Below are positions 37,352 to 46,128 of a stretch of 64,000 bases of DNA, in pieces. The position numbers and the translations under genes were made by a program. The notes under the pieces are model-generated. The model worked only from the letters and a program-made list of their open reading frames with translations. It made no database searches and was not told the DNA's origin. Source of the stretch: Rothia uropygialis. Its GTDB lineage: Bacteria; Actinomycetota; Actinomycetes; Actinomycetales; Micrococcaceae. Every line of letters begins with the position of its first letter. The stretch's first letter is position 1. The stretch covers positions 248,001-312,000 of the forward strand of contig NZ_NOIS01000001.1 in assembly GCF_004137765.1 (NCBI RefSeq). Direction: 5' to 3'.

Positions 37352-38260
37352 ATGGCTCGAACACAGGAAATTGCCGACGGGATCTATGTCATAACGACGG
37401 ATGACTACCGTTTGAACACCGGATTGATCCTTGGCGCGGACAAGGCCATGGTCATCGATACCGGTGCGGGACCGCGGCAAGGCGCAGAAATCTTCCGTGC
37501 TGCCCGCAAGATTACGGACCTTCCCTTCGTGGTCGTCAACACCCACGCGCACTACGACCACTTCTTCGGTAACGCCGTGTTTGCGGCGGATGGGGCCACC
37601 GATTTCTGGGCGCATCCGAACGCGGAAAGGGCGATGGAACGTTACGCGGACCGTCAGCGCGGTTATGTAGAGACTCTCGAGCCGGAGATGGCTCATCACC
37701 AGGGTCCCAACACCGACATCGTCCCGCCGACGCGTTTGCTCCCGGGGGATGGCGGGCGTGCCTCTTTCACAAGAGTCGATCTCGGAGAGCGCGCCGTGAC
37801 GCTGTTCTACCTGGGCTTGGGGCACACCGACAACGATGTCCTGGCAGGTGTGGACGAAATCCTGTTCACGGGCGATATCGTCGAACAGGGTGCGGACCCC
37901 GCATTCGACGACTCCTTCCCCGAGGTGTGGGTCCAAACCCTGGCAACAGTTGCCGGCCTGGACCGGTACCACGTATTCGTCCCGGGGCACGGTACTCCGG
38001 TCGAACGAACATTCGTGCAGCGCCAGTCGGAGACCATGCGTGAGGCTATCGATCGCATCGCGGCTTCCACCTCCAACCCGGAGGCTGGCCCGACGACGGC
38101 GGCCATGTACAAGCTGCCATACGATGCAGGGGTCACGCGTATCCTCCTGGACCGGCTGGCATGGCTGGAGGAAAAGGGAATGATGGGTGAGGACCTGTCC
38201 GTGGAGGACACACCCACCGGAGTTACCGGTCCCATCACCACGGGAGAGCACGCCCAGTAG
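37352..38260 (+). CDS. Metallo-beta-lactamase fold hydrolase
   Basis: 302 residues from ATG 37352 (ATG 37346 is equally placed). The metal-binding HAHYDH motif is near residues 70-75 (VVNTHAHYDHFFGN), with further ligands in LGLGHTDND and FTGDIVEQGADP and a final VFVPGHGTPV. This is the glyoxalase II-like/cyclase branch; the substrate is unknown. It is divergent from gluQRS and followed by a strong hairpin terminator. Confidence 0.88.
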   Translation: MARTQEIADGIYVITTDDYRLNTGLILGADKAMVIDTGAGPRQGAEIFRAARKITDLPFVVVNTHAHYDHFFGNAVFAADGATDFWAHPNAERAMERYADRQRGYVETLEPEMAHHQGPNTDIVPPTRLLPGDGGRASFTRVDLGERAVTLFYLGLGHTDNDVLAGVDEILFTGDIVEQGADPAFDDSFPEVWVQTLATVAGLDRYHVFVPGHGTPVERTFVQRQSETMREAIDRIAASTSNPEAGPTTAAMYKLPYDAGVTRILLDRLAWLEEKGMMGEDLSVEDTPTGVTGPITTGEHAQ

Positions 38261-38274
38261 GTTTGTGGTTCCAC

Positions 38275-38315
38275 GACGAAAAAGCGGCGGGCACGGGGCC
38301 CGCCGCTTTTTCGTC
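38275..38315. terminator. Strong bidirectional hairpin terminator
   Basis: GACGAAAAAGCGGCGGGC (38275-38292) pairs perfectly with GCCCGCCGCTTTTTCGTC (38298-38315), an 18-bp stem with a 5-base loop and internal A/T runs. It lies between the converging MBL hydrolase and PAP2 genes and should end transcription in both directions. Confidence 0.9.
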
Positions 38316-38338
38316 ATGTTGTCTGCACGAACATGCCT

Positions 38339-39280
38339 CTAGTAGGTCCAGACCTTGGTATAGGGGCGTTCGTCCGCGGGTTGCTTGCGGCGCAGGAGCC
38401 AAACGTTCAGCGCGGTGGTCAGCAATCCTACGGAAAAGATCAGGCACAAGCTTCCCAAGAGGGCTGCTCCTGTGAAGTGTTGCTGGGCGGCGATCATGTA
38501 GGTAGCCATTGCACAGAAAGCCAGGAAAAGGCCCGAGATGACCATGAGGGGGATGATGAGCATCCCCGTGTGGCGTGTACTCGACGTGTCGTGGTCCTCG
38601 GCCGGGATGAATCGCAGAACCAGCAAGCCGAGTCCCGTCCACGCGCCCACCACGAAGAGCGCGGCCACCACATCGGCCGGGCGGTGCCACTCATTGATGA
38701 CAGTCGCAACGCCGGTGAGTGTGCCGAACAGGAACATGATCAGCGAGAGGAACGGCCGCCACTTCTTGGGCGCGGCCAGGAAAAGCGCGGCCCCGGCCGC
38801 GGCGGCGAACGTCGTGTGACCCGAAGGCAGGGAATTCATGGTCGCTTCCTGGACCCCCAAATTGGGCTTGTCCAGGATTAAAGATTTCAGAACTTGCGTG
38901 GTGGCATTCGCCCCGACCGCCATCAGAAGGCCGATCAACGCCGGAAGGAACCGGTGTCGGCGCACGAGAACCAGGACGATGCCGATCACCGCGAGCACTC
39001 CGGAGATCACCGGTAGGGCGCTGAGAAGATCGTCCGAACCTTTGCTGTACTGACGGAAGTTGTTGCTGACCTCCGAGAGTGCGGTTTGGTCGATCCACTG
39101 GCCCGAATAGCTGTAGAGGAAAGTCCAGATCGTCGCGCACAAACCTGCGATCATGACCGCGACCACGACCAGGTGTTTGAAGACGATTCCGAAAGTCGGT
39201 GGCTGAAACGGTCTCCGATGCGTCGACGGCCAATCGCGTTCAGGGCCGTTGCCCAATTGTCGCGTTGGCTCGGTACTCAT
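38339..39280 (-). CDS. PAP2 superfamily membrane phosphatase
   Basis: 313 residues from ATG 39280, with a G-rich site upstream; a start at 39319 is possible. Motifs of phosphatidic acid phosphatase type 2: KSLILDKPN (motif 1 region), NSLPSGHTTFAAA (motif 2, PSGH) and VINEWHRPADVVAA (motif 3, H and D). Six or seven membrane helices, plus extra helices after motif 3. It probably dephosphorylates a lipid phosphate such as undecaprenyl pyrophosphate or phosphatidate on the outer membrane face. Confidence 0.88.
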   Translation of the reverse strand: MSTEPTRQLGNGPERDWPSTHRRPFQPPTFGIVFKHLVVVAVMIAGLCATIWTFLYSYSGQWIDQTALSEVSNNFRQYSKGSDDLLSALPVISGVLAVIGIVLVLVRRHRFLPALIGLLMAVGANATTQVLKSLILDKPNLGVQEATMNSLPSGHTTFAAAAGAALFLAAPKKWRPFLSLIMFLFGTLTGVATVINEWHRPADVVAALFVVGAWTGLGLLVLRFIPAEDHDTSSTRHTGMLIIPLMVISGLFLAFCAMATYMIAAQQHFTGAALLGSLCLIFSVGLLTTALNVWLLRRKQPADERPYTKVWTY

Positions 39281-39431
39281 ACGGCTCGGGCCCCCTTTCT
39301 GCTCATCAATCCACCCCATTTCAGTTCAGGATGCCAGCATCACCTGCCCATTCGTCGGAATTTCCCTGAACGTTTCCTGAGCGCCATGTCATTGCATAGT
39401 CTTGCGCGAGGAAAAGGTGCACAGTGGAGGC

Positions 39432-40472
39432 ATGACCGAGCGAGACTGGCCCAGCCTTGAACAATTGGAAGACACAGCAACGGTAGTTTCCGTGCCGCTC
39501 AACGTGCGGTTCCGCGGCGTCGATCACCGGGAAGCTCTGCTTTTCCAGGGGCCGGAAGGCTGGGGCGAATTCTGTCCTTTTCTCGAGTACGGACCGACCG
39601 AGGCTTCCCGTTGGCTGGCATCCGCCATAGAGTCCGCGTGGGAACCATTCCCCGTCGCGCGCCGGAACAAGGTGCCCGTCAATGCAACCGTTCCCGCGAT
39701 CGGGCCGGAACGCGTCCCCGAGGTGCTCTCTCGGTCCCGCGGTCACGTGCGTGAAGTCAAAATCAAAGTGGCCGAGCGAGGACAGTCTCTTGACGACGAT
39801 GTCGCCCGAGTGCGTGCGGTCCACCGAGCCGTTCCCGGGGCCGTTCTGAAGATGGATGCGAATGGCGGATGGAACCACGAGTCCGCGTTGGATGCCATCC
39901 GCGCGCTCGCGGAATTCGCTCCTGCATACATCGAACAACCCGTGCCCACGATCGACGGCCTCGCGAGATTACGCCGGGCGATTGCTCACGAAGGTCTTGG
40001 CGTACGGATCGCGGCGGACGAATCCGTGCGTAAAGAATCAGACCCGTTGAGGGTTGCGGAGGAGGGGGCGGCCGACTTGATCGTGGTCAAGGCTGCGCCG
40101 CTGGGCGGTCCGCGCAATGCCCTGGACATCATCCGCGACGCCGGTCTTCCCGCTGTAGTCAGCTCGGCCCTGGAGACGTCGGTCGGAATGAGCGCGGGTC
40201 TTGCGCTCGCGGCTTCAATTCCTGAACTGGAGCACGCTTGTGGTTTGGGAACGGCTTCCCTGCTCGCCGGTGACCTGACGAATGAGCCATTGATTCCCGA
40301 GGACGGCTACCTGCCGGTGCGACGAGTTGCCCCCGACCCGGGGCGACTCGAAGAATTCCGGGCCCCCGGAGACCGACGCGACTGGTGGATGGGCCGGCTC
40401 CGAGACAATTACGCCCCGTTGGCCGGGAAGACCGGGCATGTACGGAAGCACCTCAACGACGAGGAGGAATGA
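39432..40472 (+). CDS. menC: o-Succinylbenzoate synthase
   Basis: 346 residues from ATG 39432. Enolase-superfamily enzyme: catalytic pair K110-I-K112, metal ligands D142 (MDANGGW), E168 (YIEQPV) and D196 (AADESV), and the base K220 in VVKAAPLGG. It dehydrates SHCHC to o-succinylbenzoate in menaquinone synthesis. Spacing from the GGAGG upstream is short, so a start at 39402 cannot be excluded. The next gene begins immediately at its stop codon. Confidence 0.95.
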   Translation: MTERDWPSLEQLEDTATVVSVPLNVRFRGVDHREALLFQGPEGWGEFCPFLEYGPTEASRWLASAIESAWEPFPVARRNKVPVNATVPAIGPERVPEVLSRSRGHVREVKIKVAERGQSLDDDVARVRAVHRAVPGAVLKMDANGGWNHESALDAIRALAEFAPAYIEQPVPTIDGLARLRRAIAHEGLGVRIAADESVRKESDPLRVAEEGAADLIVVKAAPLGGPRNALDIIRDAGLPAVVSSALETSVGMSAGLALAASIPELEHACGLGTASLLAGDLTNEPLIPEDGYLPVRRVAPDPGRLEEFRAPGDRRDWWMGRLRDNYAPLAGKTGHVRKHLNDEEE

Positions 40473-40892
40473 ATGCGAGCGGACTACCGTCTGATCGAGG
40501 ATGCGCCTGACCTCGAAGACTACGTGCGTTTGAGAGCGGAAGCGGGGCTGTCTCCGAAGACCCCGGAACAGGCTGCTCCGGTATTGACCGGTTCGTGGGC
40601 CTGGGCACATGTGAGGCACGTGGAATCGGATGAGACTGTTGCTATGGGCAGGGTCCTTGGTGACGGCGGATGGTACTTCCACATCGCCGACATGGCTACG
40701 CTGCCCAACCACCAGGGCAGGGGCATTGGTAGGGAAGTGATCTCTTCTTTGATCCGAAGAATTCGACAGCACGCCCCGGCTGACCCGTACATCACCTTGA
40801 TGGCGGACGAGCCGGGACGCGCGCTGTATTACAGCATGGGGTTCAGAGACGCGATGCCCCATTCGATGGGGATGGTCATTCCACGGGACTGA
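40473..40892 (+). CDS. GNAT family N-acetyltransferase
   Basis: 139 residues from ATG 40473, which directly follows the menC TGA; GAGGAGG within the end of menC serves as ribosome site. The acetyl-CoA-binding motif A is visible in DMATLPNHQGRGIGREVISS (QGRGIG). The acceptor is unknown. It is translationally coupled to menC and overlaps the end of the opposing PLP-enzyme gene by 17 bases. Confidence 0.88.
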   Translation: MRADYRLIEDAPDLEDYVRLRAEAGLSPKTPEQAAPVLTGSWAWAHVRHVESDETVAMGRVLGDGGWYFHIADMATLPNHQGRGIGREVISSLIRRIRQHAPADPYITLMADEPGRALYYSMGFRDAMPHSMGMVIPRD

Positions 40893-41940
40893 CTTTGCCT
40901 CCCCAAAGAACCGACGACCACGGAAGCCTCGGCCGTTCTCCGGGCGAGGCCAGGCGCTGGGGTCCGTAGGAGGAGAGGTCCCGGACTTTCGCGGCATCGT
41001 CATAGATTCCCTTGAGATAGCGATGTCCCGTATCCGGGCACGTCATCAGAACGCAACGGTCCCGAGGGGCCTCATTCTGCGTGAGGTATCTCGCCACCGC
41101 GTAAGCGGCTCCCGAGCTGAGGCCCGCGAACAGCGCATGCTCCCGGCAGAGAGATATGGTGCCCGACCGTCCGACCTCGTACGAGATCCAGTGGATCGAG
41201 TGATACAGATCATGGCGGACGTTTTCGAATTCGATTGAACTGCCGATCCCGGCGATGAGCATGTCCGGATCCTCGACTTCTTCCGAGCCGAAAGTGACCG
41301 AGCCAAACGGCTGGACACCGACGAGTCGCACATCGAGCCCCGACGATGCCAGACCGAGGGCGAGCGAACCGCTGGAAACGCCCGAACCCACCGGGGCGAC
41401 GAGATCAACGGCCCGATAACCTCTCTCGAGCAGGAGGTGACCCGAAACCGAAGCGATAGGTTCATACCCGAGGTAATGAACCGCGTCGTGGTACTGACGC
41501 ATCCAGTGCCACTCAGGATGAGCTTTCACCAGCTCCTGGACTCGCGAGACGCGGCGGTGTTGGTCTGCCCGCAACGATTCGGACGGTGGCATCTGCTCGA
41601 GTTCGGCGCCCAAGAGGTCGAGCTGTATGCGCAGAGTCTCGTCGATCGTGGTCGAACCGACGATGTAACAGTGCACCCCGAACTCGTGGCATGCGAGAGC
41701 CAAGGCGCACGCATAGATGCCGCTCGACGAGTCGATGACCGTCGAACCGGCCCGGATTGTGCCTTCTTGCATGAGGCGGCCCAGAGCCGCTCGGGCCGAG
41801 CGTGCCTTCATCACCTCAAAGCGCAAAGTGAACAATTGGGGTGTCAACTCGATCAGGTCGGGGGCCCCCAGCGACTGGCCCGCGTGCCTTGATATCGCTC
41901 GAGGAATGTCGGCACCGTTCGATGAAGCCTCGTCGCTCAT
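40876..41940 (-). CDS. SbnA-like PLP-dependent beta-replacement enzyme of the metal-uptake operon
   Basis: 354 residues from ATG 41940, chosen for the upstream GGGAG and the ATGA overlap with the kinase gene. Fold type II (cysteine synthase) enzyme. The probable Schiff-base lysine is K45 in MKARSARAAL; the preceding loop is about six residues shorter than usual. The substrate loop reads SSSGIYACA, with Ile where CysK-type enzymes have the Asn of SGN. The phosphate loop is PVGSGVSSG. Motif order and C-terminus (PDTGHRYLKGIYDD) recall staphylococcal SbnA, which uses O-phosphoserine to build a siderophore precursor. Last gene of the operon; a similar role with the upstream kinase product is inferred. 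Confidence 0.8.
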   Translation of the reverse strand: MSDEASSNGADIPRAISRHAGQSLGAPDLIELTPQLFTLRFEVMKARSARAALGRLMQEGTIRAGSTVIDSSSGIYACALALACHEFGVHCYIVGSTTIDETLRIQLDLLGAELEQMPPSESLRADQHRRVSRVQELVKAHPEWHWMRQYHDAVHYLGYEPIASVSGHLLLERGYRAVDLVAPVGSGVSSGSLALGLASSGLDVRLVGVQPFGSVTFGSEEVEDPDMLIAGIGSSIEFENVRHDLYHSIHWISYEVGRSGTISLCREHALFAGLSSGAAYAVARYLTQNEAPRDRCVLMTCPDTGHRYLKGIYDDAAKVRDLSSYGPQRLASPGERPRLPWSSVLWGGKVSPVE

Positions 41941-42944
41941 GGATTCTCCCAAAGTTCGTGGATGGTAGTCGGTAAGCCCGAGTCGGTGAGTTCTCGACGG
42001 GCCTCGGAGGCGCGCGGCGCGACGTCGGGATCGGAGGCGTCGAACATGATGGAACAGATGGTCCCGCTGTGAGCGATCTGGACCCCCACACCACCGGTTC
42101 GACCGCAGATGTCCAACACCCGCCAGAGATGGGGTTTGGGCAAGTGCCTCTGGTTGATGAGTGCCGAGCGCGTCGCAATCCTCCCCAGGGCCTTGGGATC
42201 ACGCCGGCGAATGGCCCGATCCAAGAGGCTCCGTAGATGATCGAATTCGGTTCGCTCTGAGGTCGTATATCGTGCGGGCCCCATGGAAACCGTGTCGATC
42301 GGTTCGACGGCGAGCCTGCACCCGACCAACCACAGGGGCGGCAACGGTTGCTCCCACCGTTGCAGGATGTGAGCGTGGCGCTGGGCGAAGAGCACCGGCG
42401 TTGTGTCGAAGGCCAGGGGATCGGAAGCCGTTTCGGCACGAACAGCGATCGCGCTGACCTCCCTTTGGTCCAGCGTCAGGCCGCAGCAATCGCAGACGGC
42501 GCGAATTGTTGCCACGACGTCGGCCGTCGACGAGCCCATTCCCCAACCTCGACGGATGTCACTGCTCAGGTGCAAATACCCGCCGGTAGGCCGGTTGAGG
42601 CCTCGCCGGGAACACAGCTCCAAGGTCAGTTCGGCCGCTTTCGCCGATTTCGAATGCTCGCCCTGCACACGGACACCGGCCCGAGAATCCCGGGGGCAAA
42701 AGGTCGCGTAGGCCCGCCTGCTGGGCAATGGAAGGGTCAGCAGCCCGGGAACGTACTTGCCACGGGATCGGTCCCAGAAGGTTCCTTGGAGCAATTCGCC
42801 GTGGTGTCCCATGCAAGAACCCCGGCCGGTGGTCAACGTGCAATCGGCATCGGCGTCGGCGGTCGGGACGGCGGATTGCGCTTGCGAGCATGTTGAGGGG
42901 GCCCTTGACGAAAGCCCGGCGTGAGGCAACTGAGGATCGATCAT
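41937..42944 (-). CDS. GHMP-superfamily kinase, PduX (L-threonine kinase)-like
   Basis: 335 residues from ATG 42944, set by AAGGAGG upstream and a 4-base ATGA overlap with the MFS gene; upstream in-frame sequence is non-coding. Conserved pieces are GSCMGHHGELLQG near residues 42-54 (the PduX-type N-terminal motif, here with an insertion) and the ATP loop GWGMGSSTAD at 133-142, then AETASDPLAFD and a C-terminal HSGTICSIMFD region. PduX phosphorylates free threonine. With a PLP beta-replacement enzyme next door and no cobalamin genes, a role in making O-phospho-L-serine or -threonine for that enzyme is the likely reading (inference). Confidence 0.8.
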   Translation of the reverse strand: MIDPQLPHAGLSSRAPSTCSQAQSAVPTADADADCTLTTGRGSCMGHHGELLQGTFWDRSRGKYVPGLLTLPLPSRRAYATFCPRDSRAGVRVQGEHSKSAKAAELTLELCSRRGLNRPTGGYLHLSSDIRRGWGMGSSTADVVATIRAVCDCCGLTLDQREVSAIAVRAETASDPLAFDTTPVLFAQRHAHILQRWEQPLPPLWLVGCRLAVEPIDTVSMGPARYTTSERTEFDHLRSLLDRAIRRRDPKALGRIATRSALINQRHLPKPHLWRVLDICGRTGGVGVQIAHSGTICSIMFDASDPDVAPRASEARRELTDSGLPTTIHELWENP

Positions 42945-44188
42945 GGATTCCCTCCTTCGCGGCCTGCGCGTAGGCGCCATGCGGCTCTGGCTGTCGCAAT
43001 GGCTGCGCCCGCCGTCACCGCTCCCAAGGCAATCCCTGCGCCGTTCCAACCAGACAGGGCCAGGCCCAGTCCTGCAATTGAGGCTCCGATGCAGACCCCG
43101 AGGCTTTGGCCCGCTCCATTGAGCCCGAGGACCGTTCCGCGGTGACTTCCTGATAGGCGTACAAGGAGGGTGGTCACCGTGGCGGCCAGAACCGCGTGGG
43201 ACGCCCCCAAGAGGGCCGTGGCGCCCAGGGCCGAAGCCACGTGATGGGTCCCGAACAGCCACATGATTGCCGCCGTTCCGAGTGCCGCTGCGATCGCGCC
43301 GATCCACGCCGTCATGACCGAATTGGAGATCTTGCGCAGCGCGACACCTCCGAACCAGTTACCGAGAAAGAAGGCCAATCCGGAGAGCGTCCAGACCAAG
43401 GAAAAGAGCCCAGGACCGACCCGGAAGCGCTCGTCGTACAGGACGGCAAGGTACGCGAGCTGCCCCATGAAGGCCGCCGTCCGTAACGTCGAAGCCGTCA
43501 GCAAAGCAGGAATGCAGGACAGCCCTACGGCTATCTTGAGCGATTCCACGTAACCGGTGTGCGAACCGCCCTGTCTCGGGGACCCGACTTCGACCGCGGA
43601 ACCGAGCCCGGACTTCAGGGCCCACGCCAGTGCGAGGCAGAGCAATGACGTGGCGAGGAGATCTCCACGCCAGCCCCACCACGTGGCAGGGAATGCCAGA
43701 AGGGGTGCCGACAACACCGCAGTCAACGTCATGACGGACGAGACCTGCGTTGCGGCGCGTCCGGATGTCGCCTCGTCGCGGAACCGGTCGGCGGCCATTG
43801 CGGAGGCCGCCGGATTGAGGACCGAGGTGCCCGCTCCGACGAACAGGCAGAAGAGTACCCAGGCCCAGGGTGAACCGATGATCCCGACCAAACAGGCCGA
43901 CGCCAACAGGACCAATGAGGAGATCGTGGCCGTGCACCGGGAGATGCGGTCCAGAAGAGGCGCGCACCTCAGTCCGACGAGGAGCGCGGCGACGCCCCCT
44001 ACACCGCGCAGGCTCCCCATGAGGGTCGCGTGGTGACCGCTGTCCCGGGTGATCTCGACCAGAAAATTGGAATAAATGGTGAAAGGGACGAGTCCGAGGG
44101 CGCACGCGCCCAGAAGCGGCCAGATCCTGGCCACGATCGCTCGGTCAGTAAGTCTTGCATCGGAGTCGGTCGGGTGCTCGTGCTGCAT
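42941..44188 (-). CDS. MFS transporter, probable metallophore exporter
   Basis: 415 residues from ATG 44188, preceded by GAGGAG with 6-base spacing; ATG 44212 would instead give an ATGA overlap with the upstream gene. Twelve transmembrane helices, with the MFS loop GLRCAPLLDRISRCTATIS between helices 2 and 3. Its place inside an operon with a FecCD-BtuCD-type importer and two small-molecule enzymes suggests export of the product, as MFS proteins do in staphyloferrin and staphylopine systems. Substrate not proven. Confidence 0.8.
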   Translation of the reverse strand: MQHEHPTDSDARLTDRAIVARIWPLLGACALGLVPFTIYSNFLVEITRDSGHHATLMGSLRGVGGVAALLVGLRCAPLLDRISRCTATISSLVLLASACLVGIIGSPWAWVLFCLFVGAGTSVLNPAASAMAADRFRDEATSGRAATQVSSVMTLTAVLSAPLLAFPATWWGWRGDLLATSLLCLALAWALKSGLGSAVEVGSPRQGGSHTGYVESLKIAVGLSCIPALLTASTLRTAAFMGQLAYLAVLYDERFRVGPGLFSLVWTLSGLAFFLGNWFGGVALRKISNSVMTAWIGAIAAALGTAAIMWLFGTHHVASALGATALLGASHAVLAATVTTLLVRLSGSHRGTVLGLNGAGQSLGVCIGASIAGLGLALSGWNGAGIALGAVTAGAAIATARAAWRLRAGREGGNP

Positions 44189-44208
44189 GTATGCTCCTCG
44201 GCCCTTTG

Positions 44209-45027
44209 TCATGGTGCCTTGTACACGTAGAGAGGAGTTTCTTCGGCGCTGAACTGCGAGAATGGGAAGTGCTCAGCGCTTAGGGCCGAGACCCCGCATC
44301 CCAAGAACTCTCTGGCGACTGCGGAGCCCGATTGGGCGTAGACCGCGAGCGGTATCCGACGCTCGACGCATCTGTTTCGGATGCGATCGAAAGTTCCGTT
44401 GCCCAGAGTCATCCCCGTGGCGATGACGGAATCTGCCTGGTCCAGAACCTCTTCCATATCGTGACTCACGGGGTCGCCCCACTGTGTGGTTTGCATCCCG
44501 TAGTCGCAAGGCAGCGGCTCGCCGCCGCGCTGGCGTATCGCCGCGATCAAGGGGTTGACCACACCGATGAGCGCGACCCGATCGCCCGCGGTTATGTCGA
44601 CCAGCCCCGCCACTGCGTGATCGCGAGCGGCGGCACGCTCGTCGGGAGTGCCCGTGGGCAGATGAACGAGCCGCGCCCTCGCGTCGTCGCGATGCGGCCT
44701 CCGCGCAGCGAGCCAGGCGTCGAGTGCCGCCAACCGAATCGGGCCCGAGGCGTGTTTGAGCAGTTCTCGCACCGGGTTGCCGGACAGCTCGGAAATTTCA
44801 GGCCCGAGTTCCCCAGCCTCGAACGCGCAGGCCCCGAACGCGCTGTCGACCCGGACCAGGACGTATTGATTCCGATAGAGCTGTTCTCCGGCGGCCAGAC
44901 GCGTGCCGTGCTGTACATAGAAGACGCTCCGGGCGACGGCGGGAGTTGCGGCATTGTCTTCCTGAGCAATTGCTTTTCGAATGACGTCTTCGATCGAGAT
45001 GGTTTCGTGAGGGCTGACCCGGCTCAT
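44209..45027 (-). CDS. DUF364-type Rossmann-like (putative heavy-metal chelation) protein
   Basis: 272 residues; ATG 45027 overlaps the binding-protein stop by 4 bases. The N-terminal part (SVFYVQHGTRLAAGEQLYRN) resembles the DUF4213 segment, and the C-terminal half is the DUF364 Rossmann-like domain (RVALIGVVNPLIAAIRQRG, then QADSVIATGMTLGNGTFDRI). Family members cluster with metal transport and metalloenzyme genes and are suspected to bind metals, but no activity is proven. Here it may handle or release the metal after uptake, or take part in ligand synthesis. Confidence 0.75.
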   Translation of the reverse strand: MSRVSPHETISIEDVIRKAIAQEDNAATPAVARSVFYVQHGTRLAAGEQLYRNQYVLVRVDSAFGACAFEAGELGPEISELSGNPVRELLKHASGPIRLAALDAWLAARRPHRDDARARLVHLPTGTPDERAAARDHAVAGLVDITAGDRVALIGVVNPLIAAIRQRGGEPLPCDYGMQTTQWGDPVSHDMEEVLDQADSVIATGMTLGNGTFDRIRNRCVERRIPLAVYAQSGSAVAREFLGCGVSALSAEHFPFSQFSAEETPLYVYKAP

Positions 45028-46058
45028 CGCAGGCCCCTTCCGTTCAGGTACTCGGACAATTTCTCGGCCGCCTCAATATTTCGTGGGCTGGCCACTGCCT
45101 CGCCGTAATCCATCACATAAATGTTGTCGTGTTTGACGGCAGGCGAGTCCTTGAGCGGAGATTGTTCCTTGAGATACCTGATCTTCTCTTCGACCGGTTG
45201 CTTGTTGTAGTCCACAACGACAATTGCCTGTGGGTTTGCGGTCACAACGGATTCCCAGCCCACGGTGTCCCAACGGGCATCCAGCTGAGAAGTGACGGAA
45301 TGGGCACCGGCCAGGTCCACGATCGAATTGGCAGCTGTCCGACGCCCCGCGGTGTATGGCTCGGTGGTTCCGGAATCGTAGATGAACACTCGACTCGGGT
45401 TGTCCGGACGGGGTGCATCCTTGAGTTTGTCCTTGCGTTGGTTCAGGTCCGAGACCAACTTCTCGGCGCGGTCCTCGACCCCGAAAATCTTTCCGAGATC
45501 CTTGAGGTCCTGATTGGTGGCTTCCAACGGTTCTGGGCTGGATTGGTCACCTTTGTAGTTGAAGCACGTCTCGTTCTGCATGTACGACTGGATGCCCACT
45601 TTTGCCAAGGAGTCGGGAGTTACCCCGCGTTCCTCGCTGAATCCTGCCTGCCAACCCGCGAACACCCAATCGGCTTTGGCGCTGACCAACGTTTCCTGTC
45701 CCAGGACCGTGTCCGAGATGGTTTCGACTTTGGAATAGTCATCACGGTAGGGGGACTTGTCGACTACGCTGCTGATCGTCTTGGGCATGACGATTCCGCG
45801 CATCCTATCGGCAAGCCCCAACGAGAACATTTTCTCGATCGCGGAGACATCGTAGGCGACAGGTTTCTGCGGCGTGGGGTAGGTCGTCGACTGACCGCAG
45901 TTCGATATGGTCTTCTCCGGGGCATGCGATGAATCCTTCTGGACCGAGGCTCCGCAACCGGAGAGAAGCAAGATTCCCACGAGCCCGGCCGAACACAGCG
46001 TTCCGGAGCGTCGCCGGTGGGTGCGTCTGCGTTTGCACGGCATCGGGATGTGATTCAT
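45024..46058 (-). CDS. FepB/BtuF-type periplasmic-binding lipoprotein of ABC metal importer
   Basis: 344 residues from ATG 46058, with AAAGGAG 7 bases upstream. A basic signal leads to a lipobox ending at C35 (GILLLSGCG), so the protein is anchored to the outer leaflet. The mature part has the class III binding-protein fold (PF01497): VAYDVSAIEKMFSLGL, VFAGWQAGFSEERG, and NIYVMDYGEAVASPRN at the end. It should capture a metal-ligand complex (siderophore, zincophore, haem or corrinoid) for the FecCD-type permease encoded upstream. Confidence 0.88.
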   Translation of the reverse strand: MNHIPMPCKRRRTHRRRSGTLCSAGLVGILLLSGCGASVQKDSSHAPEKTISNCGQSTTYPTPQKPVAYDVSAIEKMFSLGLADRMRGIVMPKTISSVVDKSPYRDDYSKVETISDTVLGQETLVSAKADWVFAGWQAGFSEERGVTPDSLAKVGIQSYMQNETCFNYKGDQSSPEPLEATNQDLKDLGKIFGVEDRAEKLVSDLNQRKDKLKDAPRPDNPSRVFIYDSGTTEPYTAGRRTAANSIVDLAGAHSVTSQLDARWDTVGWESVVTANPQAIVVVDYNKQPVEEKIRYLKEQSPLKDSPAVKHDNIYVMDYGEAVASPRNIEAAEKLSEYLNGRGLR

Positions 46059-46128
46059 AAGGTTCTCCTTTGGTCGGTTGATCGAAATATTCATGTGGTG
46101 CAGTCGCCGGGTATTCAGGAGGGCGGCG

